Of a stretch of 64,000 nt of DNA, positions 55,308 to 64,000 are shown one piece after another (position 1 is the first letter of the stretch; every line of letters begins with the position of its first letter). Where the stretch lies: the NCBI GenBank assembly GCA_944319885.1, contig CALUFC010000005.1, positions 33,625-97,624 of the forward strand, written 5' to 3'. The notes beneath the pieces are model-generated. The model was not told where the DNA came from. It saw nothing but the letters and a program-made list of their open reading frames with translations, and ran no database searches. The position numbers and the translations under genes are program-made. The stretch is from an uncultured Coriobacteriaceae bacterium (lineage in GTDB: Bacteria; Actinomycetota; Coriobacteriia; Coriobacteriales; Coriobacteriaceae).

Positions 55308-56441
55308 ATGTATATTTCCACAGTTGAGGATTTGCAAGCATTTTGCGCGCGCGCGGCCGCCTATCCGGCCGTGGCGGTTGACACCGAGTTTCTGCGTGAG
55401 CGCACCTATCATCCCCGGCTTTGCCTGGTGCAGGTGGCCACCCCAGATGAATGCGTGGCCATCGACCCCATTGCGCTGGCCGATACGAGCGCGCTCGAGG
55501 AGCTGTTGGCCAACGAGCGCGTCCTCAAGGTGTTTCATGCCTGCCCGCAGGATATGGAGGTCTTGCTGCATGCGCTGGGCGTGCTGCCCGCACCCATCTT
55601 CGACACCCAGGTGGCTGCGGCGTTTTTGGGCGAGCGCCTGCAGATCTCATACAACGGGCTCGTGCACGCGTTTTGCGGCGTGACGCTGCCCAAGACCGAA
55701 TCGCTCACCGATTGGTCGCGCCGTCCGCTCTCGCCGAAGCAGATCGAGTACGCCCTCGACGATGTTCGCTATCTCATCAAGGCCTACGACGTCATCCGCC
55801 GCCGCCTCGAGGAGACCGGGAGGCTTTCGTGGGTGATCGACGAGCTGCGCCCGCTAACGCAGCGTGCGCACTACGTGGTCGATCGGCGCGAGGTGTACCG
55901 GCGGGTCAAGCGCGTGAATTCGCTTACGCGGCGCCAGCTCGCCATCGCCCGCGAGCTCGCGGCGTGGCGCGAGGCGCGCGCCGAGAAGCTCGATATTCCC
56001 CGCAAGTGGATCATGTCAGATGAGGTGCTGCTCGCGCTCGTGAAGCGCACGCCGCAGAGCGCTGCCGATTTTCGCAGCATACGCGGTACCGAGCAGCTTT
56101 CGGAGGCCGATGTCGACGTGGCGCTCGTCGCGGTGTCGCGCGGCATGCGCTGCCCCGCCGATCGCCTGCCCGAGGTGCACCATGCGCGAAAGTCTCCCTC
56201 GAGCGACGTGGAGAGCGTGAGCGACCTCATGTACGCGCTCATCCGCTTGGTGTCCGAGCGCTCGGGGGTGGCGACCGCCATGATCGCCTCCCGCGACGAT
56301 CTCGTCGACTACATCGAGTGCCCTGAGCGCAGTCGCCTGCGCGAGGGCTGGCGCTTCGAGTTGGTGGGCACGCGTTTAGACGACCTGCTTTCGGGGAACA
56401 TGGGCCTTACGGTTAAGGATCGTCGCGTCGAGATACTTTAG
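55308..56441 (+). CDS. rnd: ribonuclease D
   Basis: A 377-residue 3'-5' exonuclease. DEDD-type active site starts with VAVDTEFLRER (Asp25, Glu27), then FHACPQDMEVL and the YALDDVRYL segment with the last Asp. An HRDC domain follows residue 205 (RQLAIARELAAWREARAEKLD). It matures tRNA 3' ends. The start at 55308 is the best family start, but its ribosome site is weak. Confidence 0.9.
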   Translation: MYISTVEDLQAFCARAAAYPAVAVDTEFLRERTYHPRLCLVQVATPDECVAIDPIALADTSALEELLANERVLKVFHACPQDMEVLLHALGVLPAPIFDTQVAAAFLGERLQISYNGLVHAFCGVTLPKTESLTDWSRRPLSPKQIEYALDDVRYLIKAYDVIRRRLEETGRLSWVIDELRPLTQRAHYVVDRREVYRRVKRVNSLTRRQLAIARELAAWREARAEKLDIPRKWIMSDEVLLALVKRTPQSAADFRSIRGTEQLSEADVDVALVAVSRGMRCPADRLPEVHHARKSPSSDVESVSDLMYALIRLVSERSGVATAMIASRDDLVDYIECPERSRLREGWRFELVGTRLDDLLSGNMGLTVKDRRVEIL

Positions 56442-56459
56442 CGAATCGGAGGGCATGCG

Positions 56460-57164
56460 ATGCCGCTGTACTATGGCTACGGATTCGGAATCGATCCGGC
56501 GTACCTCATATTGGTCGCCGCTTCGATTGCGCTGGGTTTTCTCGCCCAGACCTATATCAACAACACCTACAAGCGCTGGGCGCAGGTGCCCTCCGATGGG
56601 GATACCGGATTTGAGGTCGCGCGCCGCATGCTCAACGAGGCGGGGTGTGCCGAGGTGGGCATCAAGCGCGTCGACGGCCGGCTCACCGACCACTATGACC
56701 CGCGCGACAACAACCTCTATCTCTCCACCGAGAACCTATCGGGCGGCTCGGTTGCGAGCGTGGCGGTGGCCTGCCATGAGGCGGGTCATGCGGTTCAGCG
56801 CGCTCAGGGGTATGGGTTCATGAAGGTGCGCCAGGCGCTTGCGCCGGTGGTGAGCTTCACGCAAAACGCGTGGATCGTGGTGTTCATGCTCGGCGTGGCC
56901 ATGAACCTCGCCGGCCTGCAGACCTTCTCCATCGCGCTGTTCGCCTTCTCTGTCATCTTCCAGCTGGTCACGTTGCCCGTCGAGATCGATGCGAGTCGTC
57001 GCGCCGTCGCGTATATCGAGGACTCCGGCATGAGCGTCCAGCAGGTGCAGGGTGCACGCAAGGTGCTCACGGCTGCCGCGTTCACGTATGTGGCGGCGGC
57101 GCTCACCTCGATCATGCAGCTGCTGTATCTCATGGGGCGCCTGCAGCGCTCCGACCGCTCGTAG
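56460..57164 (+). CDS. YugP-type zinc metallopeptidase
   Basis: A 234-residue membrane protease of the Zn_peptidase_2 family: an N-terminal helix (LILVAASIALGFLAQTYI), the HEAGH zinc motif (106-110), helices near 130-170, and the conserved PVEIDASRRAVAY stretch. It starts 18 bases after rnd. Likely acts on membrane or exported proteins; targets unknown. Confidence 0.9.
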   Translation: MPLYYGYGFGIDPAYLILVAASIALGFLAQTYINNTYKRWAQVPSDGDTGFEVARRMLNEAGCAEVGIKRVDGRLTDHYDPRDNNLYLSTENLSGGSVASVAVACHEAGHAVQRAQGYGFMKVRQALAPVVSFTQNAWIVVFMLGVAMNLAGLQTFSIALFAFSVIFQLVTLPVEIDASRRAVAYIEDSGMSVQQVQGARKVLTAAAFTYVAAALTSIMQLLYLMGRLQRSDRS

Positions 57165-57302
57165 CACATGGGGGATGGGACGGTTCTTGTCAGGCCGTCG
57201 TGCTTCGCTCAGCGGCTGATATCGGTTTCATGGGGGTTGCCGGCGCGTGTCCGGGCGATGCCGTATGCTTGATATCGACGACTTGAAAGGTGGGGAGGCT
57301 TT

Positions 57303-58748
57303 GTGGGCGCTTGGAATCTAACGGGGACATCTGCCCCTGTGCAGGGCGCTGCCAAAGATGCGCTTTCCGTTACGCAGGCGGTCGAGCTTGCTGCGGGCGC
57401 GCTCGATGCGCTCCCGCAGATCACGATGCTGGGCGAGGTGACGGGATTTCGCGGTCCCAATGCGCGGAGCGGCCACTGCTACTTTCAGATCAAGGACGAT
57501 GCGAGCGCGGTGGACTGCATCGTGTGGCGCGGCGTCTATGCCAAGTGTGCATTCGAGCTGCGCGATGGTATGCAGGTACTGCTCACCGGTGGGTTCAATC
57601 TGTACAAGCCCACGGGGCGCATGAGTTTCGTGGCGCGTTCGCTGGCGCTTGCGGGAGAGGGGCTGTTGCGGCAGCAGGTTGCGGCGCTTGCCGAGAAGCT
57701 GCGGCGCGAAGGCCTCATGGACGATGCCCGCAAGCGGCGCATCCCTGCCTTCTGCACGCGCGTTGCCGTGGTGACATCGCTTTCGGGCGCTGTGATCGAT
57801 GATGTGAAGCGCACGCTGCGTCGCAGGAATCCGCTCGTTGAGCTCGTGTGCGTGGGTGCAAAAGTGCAAGGCGACGGTGCCCCCGCCGAGCTGATCGAGG
57901 GGCTTGCCCGCGCCGCGGCGCTTGTCCCCGCGCCCGACTGCATCTTGCTGGTGCGCGGCGGCGGTTCCTTCGAGGACCTTATGACCTTCAACGACGAGGA
58001 GCTTGCCCGCGCTGTTGCCGCATGTCCCGTTCCCGTGGTTACCGGTATCGGCCATGAGCCCGATACCTCGATCTGCGACATGGTGAGCGATCGCCGCTGC
58101 TCGACGCCCACGGCGGCTGCCGAGTCGGTGGCCCCGGCCATCACCGAGCTTGCCGATTTGCTCGCCGCGCGCGAGCATCGTCTGGCAACGGCGACTACCG
58201 GTATGGTGCAGGCTGCGCGGCGCGATCTTGCCATGCAGGCGCAGCGCACCCGTCAGGCGATATCGGCATCGCTCGCGCAGGAGCGGCGGACGGTCGAGGG
58301 CTTTGCCCGGCACGGCTGTCTTACCAGCCCGGGATATCTCATCGAGCGTCGTGCGTCGGAGCTCGCGCAGACCAGCGATCGCCTCGAACGTGCGGCAGCG
58401 CGCTCGCAGGAGCGCGTGGTGCGCGCGGTCGCCGATCTTTCCATGCGTCTCCGTGCCGCGGGGCCGCGTGTTACCGCGACGCGCCCGGCACTCGATCTCG
58501 CTGCTTCGCGGCTCGAGGCGGCGGGGGATACCTTGCTGGGAGGGCGGCGCGCGGCTCTCGGGGCGCAGGCGGCGAAGCTCGATGCGCTTTCGCCGCTCAA
58601 GGTCCTCGCGCGCGGTTACGCCATCGCATACGATGCCCATGGAGTTGCAACGAGTGCCCGTGATTTCGCACCGGGCGATGCGCTGCGCGTGCGCTTTGGC
58701 GATGGCGAGGTTACCGGTACGGTGACCACGGTAGAAGACAACGGCTAG
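57303..58748 (+). CDS. xseA: exodeoxyribonuclease VII large subunit
   Basis: A 481-residue subunit with an N-terminal OB-fold (LGEVTGFRGPNARSGHCYFQIKD), the central catalytic region (VVTSLSGAVIDDV, LVRGGGSFEDL, TGIGHEPDTS), and a long coiled-coil C-terminus. The start is GTG after GGGGAGG. It is followed by xseB after 29 bases. Confidence 0.95.
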   Translation: MGAWNLTGTSAPVQGAAKDALSVTQAVELAAGALDALPQITMLGEVTGFRGPNARSGHCYFQIKDDASAVDCIVWRGVYAKCAFELRDGMQVLLTGGFNLYKPTGRMSFVARSLALAGEGLLRQQVAALAEKLRREGLMDDARKRRIPAFCTRVAVVTSLSGAVIDDVKRTLRRRNPLVELVCVGAKVQGDGAPAELIEGLARAAALVPAPDCILLVRGGGSFEDLMTFNDEELARAVAACPVPVVTGIGHEPDTSICDMVSDRRCSTPTAAAESVAPAITELADLLAAREHRLATATTGMVQAARRDLAMQAQRTRQAISASLAQERRTVEGFARHGCLTSPGYLIERRASELAQTSDRLERAAARSQERVVRAVADLSMRLRAAGPRVTATRPALDLAASRLEAAGDTLLGGRRAALGAQAAKLDALSPLKVLARGYAIAYDAHGVATSARDFAPGDALRVRFGDGEVTGTVTTVEDNG

Positions 58749-58777
58749 CACATATCCTGAAGAGAAAGGCAAAGAGC

Positions 58778-59044
58778 ATGGCAGAGCAAAAACCGGTATC
58801 CGAGCTCAGCTACAAAGAAGCGTCCCAGGAGCTCGAGCGCATCATCCGCGCACTCGAGTCGGGCGATATGGAGCTCGAGGAGTCGCTTGAGAGCTATACA
58901 CGCGGCGTCGAGCTGCTGCGCAGCCTGCGTGAGCGCTTGGCCGACGCTGAGCAGAAGGTGAGCGTGCTCATGAAGGACGTCGACGGCAACGATACCCTCG
59001 TCGACGCCGCTCCCGCCGACACCTCGGACGAATTGAAGCTGTAA
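58778..59044 (+). CDS. xseB: exodeoxyribonuclease VII small subunit
   Basis: An 88-residue helical subunit with the family core SYKEASQELERIIRALESGD and LEESLESYTRGVELL. It wraps the XseA coiled coil. It lies in the xseA operon. Confidence 0.95.
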   Translation: MAEQKPVSELSYKEASQELERIIRALESGDMELEESLESYTRGVELLRSLRERLADAEQKVSVLMKDVDGNDTLVDAAPADTSDELKL

Positions 59045-59140
59045 ACTATCAGCACAACGTATCGATGGCGTTGCTTCCCGCGCCGCACTTGCGGGCATTC
59101 ATGGCTTAGAGTTCGGGGGGCGCGCATGAGAGGAGTCCCT

Positions 59141-59476
59141 ATGTCCGACTGCATCTTCTGCAAGATCGCCAATCATGAGATCCCATCAACCGTGGTGTAC
59201 GAAGATGAGCTCGTTATCGCATTTGACGACCTGAACCCTCAGGCACCGGTCCACACGCTCGTCGTTCCCAAACAGCATTTCGAGAACATCATCGATGGCG
59301 TGCCCGGAGCGGTGCTCGAGGCGATGACCCACGCCATCGCCGAGGTTGCGAAGATCAAGGGCCTCGACGAGGGTTTTCGCGTCATCGCCAACACCGGGGC
59401 GGCAGCGGGCCAGACGGTCATGCACCTGCACATGCACGTGCTGGGCGGCAAGGACCTTGGTGAGGGTCTGGTCTAA
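59141..59476 (+). CDS. HIT-family nucleotide hydrolase
   Basis: A 111-residue HINT-like protein: DCIFCKIANHEIPS with the zinc-type Cys pair, and the catalytic histidine triad HLHMHVLGG (95-103). It hydrolyses adenosine phosphoramidates or similar. AGGAG precedes the ATG at 59141, chosen over 59126. Confidence 0.95.
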   Translation: MSDCIFCKIANHEIPSTVVYEDELVIAFDDLNPQAPVHTLVVPKQHFENIIDGVPGAVLEAMTHAIAEVAKIKGLDEGFRVIANTGAAAGQTVMHLHMHVLGGKDLGEGLV

Positions 59477-59563
59477 GGCGCAGATGCCCGTTATTCTGCG
59501 GTATGATTAGTGTGTATGCGGCCGCCGTGTGTGACGGCCGATGGTCTTCACGAGGGGAGTCTC

Positions 59564-60730
59564 ATGAACGTTCTCGTTATCAACGCCGGTAGCTCGAGCC
59601 TCAAGTTCCAGCTGCTCGATACCCAGACCGGTACGGTCTTCGCCAAGGGCAACTGCGAGCGCATCGGCATCGATGGTTCGTTCATCGGTTACACGCTGAA
59701 CGGTGAGAAGGGCAAGCTCGAGGTCGAGATGCCCGATCATCGCACTGCCGTTGGCCACGTGTTCGATCTGCTCAAGGGCGTCGACGCCCCGATCGAGGGT
59801 ATCGGCCACCGCGTGGTGCAGGGCGGTTGGTACTTCCCCGAGTCCGCTGTGGTGACCGACGAGACGCTCGGCTGGGTGCGCGAGGTTGCCCCGCTGGCGC
59901 CGCTGCACAACTACGCCGAGGCCGACGTCATCGAGATCTGCCGCGAGATGTTCCCCGATCTGGGCAACGTGATCGTTCCCGATACCGCGTTCCACTACAA
60001 CATGCCCGAGCATGCGTGGCGCTATGCGCTGCCGCGCGACGTGGTCGACACATACCATGTCCGTAAGTACGGCGCTCACGGTACGAGCCACCGCTACATC
60101 TGGCGCATCGTCAACGAGTTTTTGGGCGGCGAGGCGCACAAGGTCGTCAGTTGCCACCTGGGTTCCGGTGCAAGCCTGTGCGCCATCGAGGACGGCCACT
60201 GCAAGGACACCACGATGGGGCTCACGCCGCTCGACGGCCTGATCATGGGCACGCGCTGCGGTACGCTCGATCCGGCGACGGTGTTCTACCTCTATCGCGA
60301 GGCAGGCATGTCTATCGACGAGATCGACACCATGATGAACAAACAGTCCGGCCTGCTTGCCGTTTCGGGCGTTTCGAGCGACTCGCGCGACGTTATCGCC
60401 GCCATGGAGGAGGGCAACGACGACTGCAAGGTTGCCGTCGAGATGTTCACCTATCGCGTGGCGCAGCTCTTCGCCGAGATGGCTGCCTCCATGGAGGGCG
60501 TCGACACCATGGTCTACACCGCCGGCATCGGCGAGAACTCCGACTACCTCCGCGCCGCCATCGCCAAGCGCCTGGGCTGGATGGGCGTGAAGGTTGATTC
60601 CGAGCTCAACGCGATTCGCTCGGACGATCCGCGCGTCATCTCCACGCCCGATTCTGCGATCAAGGTGCTCGTGGTTCCCACGAACGAGGAGCTCATGATC
60701 GCGCTCGACGTCGAGGCGCTCCTGGGCTAA
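59564..60730 (+). CDS. ackA: acetate kinase
   Basis: A 388-residue ASKHA kinase with the family start VLVINAGSSSLKFQL, HRVVQGG, DTAFHYNMPEHAWRYALP, GAHGTSHRYI, CHLGSGASLCAI and GENSDYLR. It makes ATP from acetyl phosphate in fermentation. GAGGGGAG precedes the ATG at 59564. A terminator follows at 60760-60790. The pta partner may be the fragment at the right edge. Confidence 0.96.
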   Translation: MNVLVINAGSSSLKFQLLDTQTGTVFAKGNCERIGIDGSFIGYTLNGEKGKLEVEMPDHRTAVGHVFDLLKGVDAPIEGIGHRVVQGGWYFPESAVVTDETLGWVREVAPLAPLHNYAEADVIEICREMFPDLGNVIVPDTAFHYNMPEHAWRYALPRDVVDTYHVRKYGAHGTSHRYIWRIVNEFLGGEAHKVVSCHLGSGASLCAIEDGHCKDTTMGLTPLDGLIMGTRCGTLDPATVFYLYREAGMSIDEIDTMMNKQSGLLAVSGVSSDSRDVIAAMEEGNDDCKVAVEMFTYRVAQLFAEMAASMEGVDTMVYTAGIGENSDYLRAAIAKRLGWMGVKVDSELNAIRSDDPRVISTPDSAIKVLVVPTNEELMIALDVEALLG

Positions 60731-60759
60731 AGCCAGAGCCACCACAAGACGATTTGAGG

Positions 60760-60790
60760 GGCCGTCGGCGTTTCAGCCGGCGGCCTTTTT
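60760..60790 (+). terminator. intrinsic terminator after ackA
   Basis: A 10-bp stem (GGCCGTCGGC with GCCGGCGGCC, one G-T pair) with a six-base loop, then five Ts. Confidence 0.9.
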
Positions 60791-60950
60791 GCATCCTGCA
60801 TGCGGCGCTCTTGTATGTGATGGGGGCGTCGCGCTTGCCATCTCTGAACAATGCTGAACACAGGCGCTCGCGCACGGCCACGTTGTACTCGTGGCATACC
60901 ATGAAGATGAACAGCGCGCGCGAAGTTGGTTGCGTTGGAAGGAGGACATG

Positions 60951-61691
60951 ATGTCGATGGTGCTGATCTGCGATGACGAGCCCGATGTCGCCACGATCGT
61001 CGCCGAGCTCTTGCGACGCGAGGGGATCGAGGCGCGTACCTGTGCGAGCGGGCGAGAGGCGCTCGCTGCGCTTGAAGAGCGCAAGGTTGACATGGTGGTG
61101 CTTGACATCATGATGCCCGAGATGGATGGCTATGAGGTGTGCCGTCGCATCCGCGCCGCCTCGCGGGTTCCCGTGCTGTTTCTTACGGCAAAGGACACCG
61201 ATATCTCCCAGGTCGCAGGATTCGCTGTGGGCGCCGACGATTACGTAACCAAGCCCTTCAAACCCCGAGGTCTCGTTGCGCGCATCAAGGCTCATCTACG
61301 GCGCACCCAACGCCTTGCTGCTCCCGAGGTCGCAACCGTAGTTCGATGCGGTCCCGTGACCTGCGATCTTATGCGGCACACCGCCGAGCTTTACGACGTC
61401 GCGCTCGAGCTTACGCCCACGGAGTTCGATGTGCTTGCCGCGCTTGCGCACGCCGGCGGAGCGGCGGTGCCAACCGGCGAGCTCTACCAAAGCGCTTGGC
61501 ATGAGGAGCCGCTTCCCTCTTCGCGCAACTCCGTCATGGTTTACATCCGGCGCCTACGTCGCAAATTGGCGGCAGTCGATCCCTCAAGCGAGCACATTGA
61601 GACGGTATGGGGTGTGGGATACCGCTTGGCGACGGACGTGGGCAGCGCAAGCCATCCGCTCCCATCGGAAACGGAGGAGCCATCATGCTAA
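60951..61691 (+). CDS. OmpR/VanR-type response regulator
   Basis: A 246-residue regulator. The receiver domain has Asp8/Asp9 and phosphoacceptor Asp52 (VVLDIMMPEMDGYE) plus Lys in DDYVTKPF. The C-terminal winged helix has LELTPTEFDVLAALA and SVMVYIRRLRRKLAAV. The start follows AGGAGG at five bases; ATGs at 60948 and 60957 are alternatives. Overlaps the kinase by seven bases. Confidence 0.92.
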   Translation: MSMVLICDDEPDVATIVAELLRREGIEARTCASGREALAALEERKVDMVVLDIMMPEMDGYEVCRRIRAASRVPVLFLTAKDTDISQVAGFAVGADDYVTKPFKPRGLVARIKAHLRRTQRLAAPEVATVVRCGPVTCDLMRHTAELYDVALELTPTEFDVLAALAHAGGAAVPTGELYQSAWHEEPLPSSRNSVMVYIRRLRRKLAAVDPSSEHIETVWGVGYRLATDVGSASHPLPSETEEPSC

Positions 61692-63289
61692 ATCATGCGA
61701 AGAAACACAGCGTTGGCGTTCGTTATCACCTTTCTGCGCGCGGCGCGCGCCTGTTCAAGCGCGAGATGCTGCGCGTTATCGCTCTCTTTGCGCTCTTTTT
61801 CGCGGCGCTTGCTGGAATCTGGTTCGTGCTGCTCGAGCTCAATCAGAGCACGACGTTCTACACCGCGTTTCGCTCTGCCGTGATTTCGGAAGAGGAGGTC
61901 CCCCTCGACGAGGTTGGGTCAGACCTCAAGCTTGAGATAGCTCGTGCCCAGGAGGATATCGAGAAGGACCTCGTGTCTACATACCTTGAACGCTGTCTTG
62001 AGGGCTCGCTCCAACCGACATCAAAGGACATGCAATCACTGCTCGCTGCAGCGCAGCAGGCTCGCAACGATATGGGCAGCCTGTGGGAAACATGGGTGGA
62101 TCAATGGGGGGCCGACAGCGTTGCATATGATCTTGCGTGCGTCACGCTGCGGGGAGCGCTCGAGCAGGATCCCGGTTTGCTCGATCGGGTTGCCCCCGAA
62201 GCGAGCCGAGCCTTGGCAGGTGATCCTGAAAGCATGGTTGTCTACTCATGGGCAGATGACAGCCAACCCTTCGTAACGTACAACGCCTACGGAGATGGGC
62301 GCGTTGTTCGCACGGACAGCACCCTCTATGAGCTTTTGGGATGGATGCTGCGTGTGGGCACCATAATCGCAGTCATGGGCGGCCCGGTGCTCATCATTGC
62401 CTCGTCGCTGCGTCGTCCGCTTGTGCGATACGACGCGCTCTGCGAGATGGTGCGGACGGTCGTCGATGGACGTGATCAACTGACCGATCTTCCCGAAGGC
62501 CTTGCCGAGGATCGTGCGATGGTCGAGGACTTGCGCAAGCAGCAAGAGCAGCGCGAGCGCGCGGCGCGCGAGGCGGAGGGCCGTAAAAACGAGCTCGTTG
62601 CCTACCTCGCGCACGATATCAAGACGCCGCTTACGTCGGTGACCGGATACCTGTCCTTGCTCGACGAGGCCCCAGACATGCCCGCAGAGCAGCGTGAGCG
62701 ATATATTGCGTCGGCGCTGAACAAAGCCTATCGCCTTGACGAGATGATGGATGGATTCTTCGACATCACGCGCTTCAACATCGGTTCGCTCGAGCTGGAG
62801 CGCTCCCGGTTCGATCTTGCAACCTTCTGTGAGCAGCTTGCCGACGAATTTCAGCCGGAAGCAGAGCGGCGCGCCATTGAAATCGTCGTGAGCGCTCCGG
62901 AAGACACCGCGGTGTACGCGGACGCGGACAAGCTGTTTCGAGCTGTGGGCAACATCATGAGAAATGCGCTGGCATACGCGGATGCGAACTCCGCGGTGCA
63001 GATCATCGCCCAGATGGATGCAGCTGCGGGCGCCGTTGCGGATCAAGAGACGTGCGGTAGCTGCTCGATAACTGTGGTAGACCATGGCAGGGAGATATCT
63101 CCTGCTCATCTTGAGAGAATCTTCGAGAAGTTCTATCGCGAAGGCGCGGCGCGGAGTTCAAGTGCGGGGGGCGCTGGCCTTGGCCTGGCGATTGCCCGTG
63201 AGATCGCTCGCGCGCATGGGGGAGACATCACGGCAACGAGCGAGGAGGGCGTCACGACCTTTACGCTTACCATTCCTCAGCGAGGATGA
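61685..63289 (+). CDS. VanS-like sensor histidine kinase
   Basis: A 534-residue kinase with a transmembrane helix near residues 30-50, an extracellular sensor of about 170 residues, and a second helix near 225-250. A HAMP-like coil leads to the HisKA box EGRKNELVAYLAHDIKTPL (His310), then N-box NIMRNALAYAD, and G-boxes VDHGREISPAHLERIFEKFY and GGAGLGLAIAREI. GGAGGAG supports the start. VanRS-type in sequence, but no van resistance genes are near, so the signal is unknown. Confidence 0.9.
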   Translation: MLNHAKKHSVGVRYHLSARGARLFKREMLRVIALFALFFAALAGIWFVLLELNQSTTFYTAFRSAVISEEEVPLDEVGSDLKLEIARAQEDIEKDLVSTYLERCLEGSLQPTSKDMQSLLAAAQQARNDMGSLWETWVDQWGADSVAYDLACVTLRGALEQDPGLLDRVAPEASRALAGDPESMVVYSWADDSQPFVTYNAYGDGRVVRTDSTLYELLGWMLRVGTIIAVMGGPVLIIASSLRRPLVRYDALCEMVRTVVDGRDQLTDLPEGLAEDRAMVEDLRKQQEQRERAAREAEGRKNELVAYLAHDIKTPLTSVTGYLSLLDEAPDMPAEQRERYIASALNKAYRLDEMMDGFFDITRFNIGSLELERSRFDLATFCEQLADEFQPEAERRAIEIVVSAPEDTAVYADADKLFRAVGNIMRNALAYADANSAVQIIAQMDAAAGAVADQETCGSCSITVVDHGREISPAHLERIFEKFYREGAARSSSAGGAGLGLAIAREIARAHGGDITATSEEGVTTFTLTIPQRG

Positions 63290-63341
63290 GCGCTCGGAGC
63301 CGGACGCGTCGATAGAAAAATCGGATTACTCCGCGAAATAT

Positions 63342-63511
63342 GTCATTTAGTTCAGATTCCGGAGTACTGCGCCCGCGGATAAGCTTTATTACTAGGAATG
63401 TATCTTATATAGGCGGCATAATTCTATGTACTTTAGAATTATGCCGCCTATTTGATCAGCTTCAAACGGCTGATGCGCCTTGAACGCTCCGGAATCTGAA
63501 CTAAATGACAA
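63342..63511. repeat. long palindrome D, AT-rich, between convergent genes
   Basis: Perfect 24-bp arms at 63342-63365 and 63488-63511 (begin TGTCATTTAGTTCAG). Inside is a perfect 17-bp hairpin at 63411-63427 and 63435-63451 (TAGGCGGCATAATTCTA and complement, seven-base loop), and a smaller one ATCAGC/GCTGAT at 63456-63475. It fills part of the 417-bp gap 63290-63706, in which no gene is evident. Confidence 0.85.
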
Positions 63512-63706
63512 AATGAGCGTTGAAATGAGAAAAAACACGGCACGCATGAAGATCGCGGCGCATGAAGGCCCAAGCAGCGCGATTGCAATTGCCTGATGAA
63601 TGAACACAGGATGCCCCGGACCATCTCCGATACATCCGAAGCAGGAGCTTCAGGGATGGCTGGAAAGACGTTCCGGGGCCTGAGTGCGAGCGTGTCGCGC
63701 GTGTGA

Positions 63707-64000
<294 letters not shown>

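Overview
High-GC DNA with dense gene packing and many 4-11 nt gene overlaps. The gene content (two ECF vitamin/amino-acid transporters with fused ATPases, the acetylase branch of diaminopimelate synthesis, ackA, LuxS, a 2-hydroxyacyl-CoA dehydratase/activase cluster, class III fructose bisphosphatase) suggests an anaerobic gut actinobacterium of the Coriobacteriia, most likely Collinsella or a close relative. This is inferred from gene content and protein character; no rRNA or tRNA gene lies in the window.

Layout. 0.1-5 kb: a small membrane pair, ettA and two uncharacterised proteins. 5-8.5 kb: three family 2 glycosyltransferases around a divergent promoter. 8.5-15 kb: nadE, a PLP aminotransferase and an Mbeg1-like hydrolase in one operon, then a 0.7 kb gap holding a symmetric array of 52-bp repeats, then a YejK/NdpA-type nucleoid protein. 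15-27 kb: dapH; an operon of a four-domain CoA-disulfide-reductase/rhodanese/sulfite-reductase/ferredoxin protein with a FecBCD-type ABC importer; lysA-dapA-dapB behind a lysine riboswitch; and a divergent M20 deacetylase that would complete the N-acetyl-DAP route. 27-36 kb: cold-shock protein, VOC protein, DUF4352 lipid-anchored-like membrane protein, a coupled XRE regulator/Ser-Thr kinase, a three-gene dehydratase/activase cluster, a secreted coiled-coil lysozyme-like protein and luxS. 36-45.7 kb: a probable cobalamin riboswitch before two surface proteins with transcobalamin-like (DUF4430) domains, then an FMN riboswitch before ribU-ecfAA'-ecfT and a flavin-type oxidase. 45.7-55 kb: two gtrA paralogues, class III fbp, degV, a 49-aa membrane protein, an rRNA m5C methyltransferase, and a second ECF operon preceded by a leader peptide with three consecutive Trp codons and a complete attenuator. 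55-64 kb: rnd, a Zn-metallopeptidase, xseA-xseB, a HIT protein, ackA, a VanRS-like two-component system, and at the right edge a reading frame that joins a methionyl-tRNA synthetase fragment to the C-terminus of phosphate acetyltransferase.

Regulation is unusually legible: three metabolite riboswitches (lysine, cobalamin, FMN) and one ribosome-mediated Trp attenuator each sit directly before a gene set matching the sensed compound. Independently, five nested long palindromes (arms 18-26 bp, inner hairpins) sit in 3'-to-3' intergenic gaps at 2.6, 14.8, 15.0, 33.8 and 63.3 kb. The arms are unrelated in sequence, so the shared property is architecture and position rather than a repeat family.
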